Assembly (NCBI GenBank): GCA_045808425.1
Contig: JBJMFM010000007.1
Coordinates: 1 to 17,438, forward strand
Source: JAFAQB01 sp045808425
GTDB taxonomy: Archaea; Thermoproteota; Nitrososphaeria; Nitrososphaerales; Nitrososphaeraceae
Length of the DNA: 17,438 nt
Direction of reading: 5' to 3'
Shown here one piece after another: positions 14,758-17,438 of this stretch. How positions within the stretch are numbered: the first letter of the stretch is position 1; the number at the start of each line of letters is the position of its first letter. Below the pieces are notes generated by a model. The model was not told where the DNA came from. It saw nothing but the letters and a program-made list of their open reading frames with translations, and ran no database searches. The translations under genes and the position numbers were made by a program.

Positions 14758-15097
14758 ATTATTTATTCCTATTTGGTAAGAAACATATTAAATAAGTCTT
14801 GTCCTTTTTATTTAATATCACTTAAGATTTCCTATATCTATTTCCACCTTTTTCGCAGGGTTTTCTATCTTCTTTAATTTCCATTTACATATTCTAACTG
14901 TGCTGCAGTATTCAACTAAAATTCACTTTCGATTTGAAACATAATATTAAATTGAAGTACAGTTTGGCATACAGCACATATGAATTTTTTCCACTTATGA
15001 ACCGTAAAAGATCACTATCCACAGATCAAAATTGGCTGTTTTGCGTGCTTCTATAGCAGCGTTAAGTCATTTCTCGATCTGGTAGGTATATATTTTA
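14758..15097. other. Intergenic region (340 bp)
   Basis: No gene seen. It holds the rhomboid promoter: a perfect 9-bp inverted repeat (ATATTAAAT at 14785-14793, ATTTAATAT at 14810-14818) overlaps the A/T element about 30 nt from the start codon. The rest is AT-rich with no clear structure. Confidence 0.4.
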
Positions 15098-15328
15098 TTA
15101 TTCCATGACAATCATAGTTAGAGTTGACTTAACACCGTTTAGCTTTCTTAACTTCCACGTAATAGTTTCCTTCACCTTTTCCATTGTATCTGATTCCACC
15201 TGAGCTACTATATCATAAACGCCATAAACCTGATAGACTTCTTTTACGCCATCAAGTCTTTTCAGATCACCTACAATTGCATCTTCACTTCCAAGCTCAG
15301 CATTCATCAATACAAAGGCTTTTGGCAT
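15098..15328 (-). CDS. Stand-alone Lrp/AsnC RAM (ligand-binding) domain protein
   Basis: A 76-aa protein made only of the RAM domain: MPKAFVLMNAELGSEDAI, a central G-V-Y-D-I-V-A-Q-V segment and the ending L-T-M-I-V-M. It has no DNA-binding domain. Such proteins are known in archaea and bacteria and can assemble alone or with full Lrp proteins to modify their response. The partner is unknown; a full Lrp-type regulator is encoded 11 kb away in this window but nothing ties the two. The ATG has a TATA-like AATATAAAAAG at 15349-15358, about 26 nt upstream, and the start codon lies inside the palindrome GGCATATGCC (15324-15333). Confidence 0.9.
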   Translation of the reverse strand: MPKAFVLMNAELGSEDAIVGDLKRLDGVKEVYQVYGVYDIVAQVESDTMEKVKETITWKLRKLNGVKSTLTMIVME

Positions 15329-15348
15329 ATGCCTTATTAAAAATCGAA

Positions 15349-15358
15349 ATATAAAAAG
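15349..15358 (-). promoter_or_regulatory. TATA-like element of the RAM-domain gene
   Basis: The minus strand reads CTTTTTATAT, centred about 26 nt upstream of the ATG at 15328, which fits a leaderless archaeal promoter. Confidence 0.5.
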
Positions 15359-15484
15359 ATGATGTGATACAAACTATATAATAGTAGAGCTTAATCTTCA
15401 GATTCATGAACTCATAGATATCGTTGAAGAGTTTTTGCTGTGTCTATGTTAGACAAAGTAGGCCTCGGAAATTACAGTTCTCAT

Positions 15485-15739
15485 TTATAGAATGTGTTCT
15501 ATAGCTTTTTGTATGTCTCCTGCGTCGATTACATCTCCTGCCATCATTGCCTCGAGTAACCTCAGGACTATTAATTCTCCGGTTGCTCCAGCAATTGTTT
15601 GCGGCACTACAACACATACATCATCTACTATTACGGTAACTTCATTGTCGCGAGAACCGCTCCAGTCTTTTGGTATGCCTATGTAGTAATAGTTCGAGTC
15701 GGAGTTGTTAAGATTCTGATACAGGATTTGAACCATCAC
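15485..15739 (-). CDS. Hypothetical protein (84 aa)
   Basis: I do not recognise this protein. It has an N-terminal beta-like region (Y-Y-Y-I-G-I-P-K-D-W), a strand rich in valine (E-V-T-V-I-V-D-D-V-C-V-V-V-P) and an ending helix (A-T-G-E-L-I-V-L-R-L-L-E-A-M-M-A-G-D-V-I). The mix of strands, a Gly turn and helix looks like a folded small domain, not chance. Start: GTG at 15737-15739 or the adjacent ATG at 15734-15736; a TATA-like cttaaatt at about 15756-15764 fits either. There are no membrane segments. No neighbour suggests a function. A plus-strand ORF overlapping it (15599-15898) is a shadow. Confidence 0.7.
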   Translation of the reverse strand: MMVQILYQNLNNSDSNYYYIGIPKDWSGSRDNEVTVIVDDVCVVVPQTIAGATGELIVLRLLEAMMAGDVIDAGDIQKAIEHIL

Positions 15740-15923
15740 TATGATTATTTTTGGTTACTTAAATTGTTAATCCTTGAATGTAATAATACTGTGATGGCAT
15801 ATTTAAAAATGTGTAATGAAAAATCGGACAATATTCAATTGTATAGTAACTGGAAAATGTTGATCATTAATCATTGTCAAATTAAACGTGAGATATAATA
15901 GCTTAATTTTAAAACAATATTAT

Positions 15924-16733
15924 TTAAACTTCTGGCTTAAGTTTTGCCTCATCAAATGCTTCAGCTTCTTCCCACATGTATTCGTAAAAATCTTCACACC
16001 AATAGTGAAATTCTACATCTTCACTGTAGAACATTATATTTAAGTCTGGTTCCCCTTTTAGGTTAGGGAACATAAGACAGGATTGCTCTTCGTTAAAAAT
16101 TGTCATTATCTGCACTTCATTAAGCATACGTCTCTCCACTAGTCCTTTAGAAATTAGATTGCGCCAGCCAATTTTATGTAGTATTTGGGTTCTTCCTTTG
16201 GGTATGATCGCATTACTAGCAAATATATAGGAAAATCTAACGCCATTCTGTACCCTACTGCTTATTGTCTCTATAAGATCAAGGGGTACTTGTGACATAA
16301 TTTCCTTAATATATTTATTAGAATTGTTGTAAAGCATCTTCCAGCGTTGTAGAATTGCCATTACTCCATGAACAACTTCACAATTGTGAAGGGCTCCGAT
16401 CCGTTGTATGAATTTTAAAGGAAGTTTGTCTAAACTGTGTTCAAGAAAATATTCCCTCTGATCAAATAGAAAATCGTAGCTTGGAATGAGCGAAATAACT
16501 ATCTTACCATATGGAGTCAGTGTCAATTCGCCTTCATTATCCTTTGAGACTAAGCCTGAGTCTGTCAAACGTAGTATATTTCTATGGGCTTCCTGCAAAG
16601 TTGCGTCAAGTTCTATTGCGATTTGAGAAAGTCGGTATTGTTTTTGGCTTAGTTTCATTAACATGGATAGTCGCAGATCACCGGCGAGTTCGAAGAAGAG
16701 GGACCCAGCTCCCTCTTCGGGCTGTCCTGACAT
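15924..16733 (-). CDS. FilR1-type winged-helix transcriptional regulator
   Basis: A 269-aa regulator. Residues about 5-75 are a winged helix (L-R-L-S-M-L-M-K-L-S, S-Q-I-A-I-E-L-D-A-T-L-Q-E-A-H-R-N, then a wing ending L-T-L-T-P-Y-G). The remainder (about 90-255) matches the layout of the FilR1 sensor domain (once called DUF1724) found in archaeal regulators related to FilR1 of methanogens: I-P-K-G-R-T-Q-I-L, a R-M-L-N-E-V-Q-I-M-T-I-F-N-E block and an ending with F-Y-S-E-D-V. The signal is unknown. The gene is divergent from the small Rieske ferredoxin, so it could control that gene. The 196-bp gap contains imperfect inverted repeats near 16752-16778, close to its own probable TATA element. Confidence 0.88.
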   Translation of the reverse strand: MSGQPEEGAGSLFFELAGDLRLSMLMKLSQKQYRLSQIAIELDATLQEAHRNILRLTDSGLVSKDNEGELTLTPYGKIVISLIPSYDFLFDQREYFLEHSLDKLPLKFIQRIGALHNCEVVHGVMAILQRWKMLYNNSNKYIKEIMSQVPLDLIETISSRVQNGVRFSYIFASNAIIPKGRTQILHKIGWRNLISKGLVERRMLNEVQIMTIFNEEQSCLMFPNLKGEPDLNIMFYSEDVEFHYWCEDFYEYMWEEAEAFDEAKLKPEV

Positions 16734-16751
16734 TGAGTTGACAATTTACTT

Positions 16752-16778
16752 TCTCAAATTTAAACTTGTTAATTGAGA
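16752..16778. promoter_or_regulatory. Nested imperfect inverted repeats upstream of the FilR1-type gene
   Basis: The outer arms TCTCAA and TTGAGA (16752-16757 and 16773-16778) enclose CAAATTTAAACTTG (16755-16768), which is itself palindromic at 12 of 14 positions. This lies around the A/T element about 30 nt from the regulator's ATG, so it could be an autoregulatory operator. Confidence 0.35.
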
Positions 16779-16929
16779 TCGGAGATAAGATTATTTAATT
16801 CATCAAAGAAATAAAATAGCAAATGTACAGATATTAAGTTTAGATATTGAACAAAGACAATAGCCTTAGCTTGTTATTGTTATACAAAATATATATTTGT
16901 AAAACGATTTTACTATTTCGCTTTTAGTC

Positions 16930-17283
16930 ATGCTCTATCGAGTTTGCAGTAGTGATCAAATAAACAACAATTCAATGGCGGTTTTTACAATCAAACAGAC
17001 AGATGTACTGATAGGAAGAAGAAATGGAAAATTATTTGCATTTAATAATTCATGTCCCCACAGAGGAGCATCTCTTTCTAAAGGGGAATTCAATAATGAT
17101 AAAATCATTTGCTACATGCACGGATATGAATTTAATGTTTTTACTGGAAAATTAGAAAACATGAAATCATGGAAAAAAGAAAACACCTGGATTGAACAAA
17201 GTGTAGAGTGGAGAAAGTCAGGTGACTTAATTTTGTATACAGTGATAGAGAAGGATAAAGGTATCTATGTAGACATAGATTAA
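16930..17283 (+). CDS. Small Rieske-type 2Fe-2S ferredoxin
   Basis: A 117-aa soluble protein made of a single Rieske domain. Cluster ligands are in C-P-H-R-G-A-S-L (Cys and His) and C-Y-M-H-G-Y-E-F (Cys and His), the pattern of Rieske ferredoxins and of ferredoxin or oxygenase subunits. It has no signal peptide or membrane anchor and lacks the disulfide cysteines of the bc-complex Rieske protein, so it is probably a cytoplasmic electron carrier for an oxygenase or reductase, or a nitrite-reductase-like small subunit. No partner enzyme is encoded nearby. The ATG is preceded by an A/T element at 16886-16899, giving a short leader. A run of seven T at 17337-17343, about 54 nt after the stop, may be its terminator. 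Confidence 0.9.
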   Translation: MLYRVCSSDQINNNSMAVFTIKQTDVLIGRRNGKLFAFNNSCPHRGASLSKGEFNNDKIICYMHGYEFNVFTGKLENMKSWKKENTWIEQSVEWRKSGDLILYTVIEKDKGIYVDID

Positions 17284-17336
17284 AACGATAGAAGATCGAA
17301 TTTGTTTATATTCGTTGAATCATGGCTAGATTTACC

Positions 17337-17343
17337 TTTTTTT
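17337..17343 (+). terminator. T-run after the Rieske ferredoxin gene
   Basis: Seven consecutive T about 54 nt downstream of the stop codon, with no hairpin; a possible archaeal poly-T terminator. Confidence 0.35.
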
Positions 17344-17438
17344 GATAGTTGATCATAATTTGACATCCAAATATGATGGATTTGTAATCCGCAAATCATT
17401 CTCTCTAATAACTTTCTATGTAAAGACGTCACTATAAG

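Noticed and set aside
15599..15898. Plus-strand 99-aa ORF
   Set aside because: Antisense to most of the 84-aa gene at 15485-15739, with Tyr/Ile/Val-rich low-quality content; a shadow.

Overview
This window most likely comes from an ammonia-oxidising archaeon (Thaumarchaeota/Nitrososphaeria). The low GC content and the polyhydroxyalkanoate (PHA) synthase suggest a Nitrososphaerales relative such as Nitrosocosmicus, but that rank is an inference. The evidence for an archaeon is an archaeal P1-type ribosomal protein L12 with an acidic tail, P0-type L10, SecE/Sec61-gamma, an intron-containing tRNA-Arg(TCT), a FilR1-type regulator, Lrp-type regulators, a Rieske/cytochrome b/cupredoxin electron-transport cluster, and TATA elements about 25 nt upstream of many start codons (leaderless transcripts). 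GTG or TTG starts fit best for several genes.

Layout. Positions 1-2040 look like accessory or decaying DNA. A 65-aa ORF resembles the C-terminal end of a phage terminase large subunit. It sits beside an unrecognised 135-aa ORF and a minus-strand gene (about 1283-1840) broken by frameshifts and a stop. Positions 2042-6930 hold core genes: nadE, secE, an Lrp/AsnC regulator, an unrecognised 168-aa protein, ribosomal protein L12 on the plus strand, convergent L10 and L1 on the minus strand, and a tRNA-Arg(TCT) with a 14-nt intron. After about 700 bp without a convincing gene, positions 7628-10736 hold a class III-like PHA synthase, a convergent AbrB-domain protein with a helical, phasin-like N-terminus, an alpha/beta hydrolase and a small beta-rich protein.

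Positions 10813-13629 encode a respiratory complex III-like module transcribed leftwards: a Tat-exported Rieske protein, a fused cytochrome b with a long proline-rich tail, and a membrane-anchored cupredoxin. The Rieske and cytochrome b genes overlap. A 42-nt near-palindrome covers the promoter of this module, and the cupredoxin N-terminus appears to be split by a single-base frameshift. Positions 13777-17283 carry a rhomboid protease with a C-terminal Hsp20-like domain, a stand-alone Lrp-type RAM domain, an unrecognised 84-aa protein, a FilR1-type regulator and, divergent from it, a small Rieske ferredoxin.

The cytochrome b, Rieske and cupredoxin genes probably act together to move electrons from quinol to a copper carrier. 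PhaC and the AbrB/helical protein are probably a carbon-storage pair. The most useful leads are the cupredoxin frameshift, the palindrome at the bc-complex promoter, the rhomboid-Hsp20 fusion, and the short intron plus stem mismatch in tRNA-Arg. I see no CRISPR array, complete insertion sequence or clearly novel defence system.
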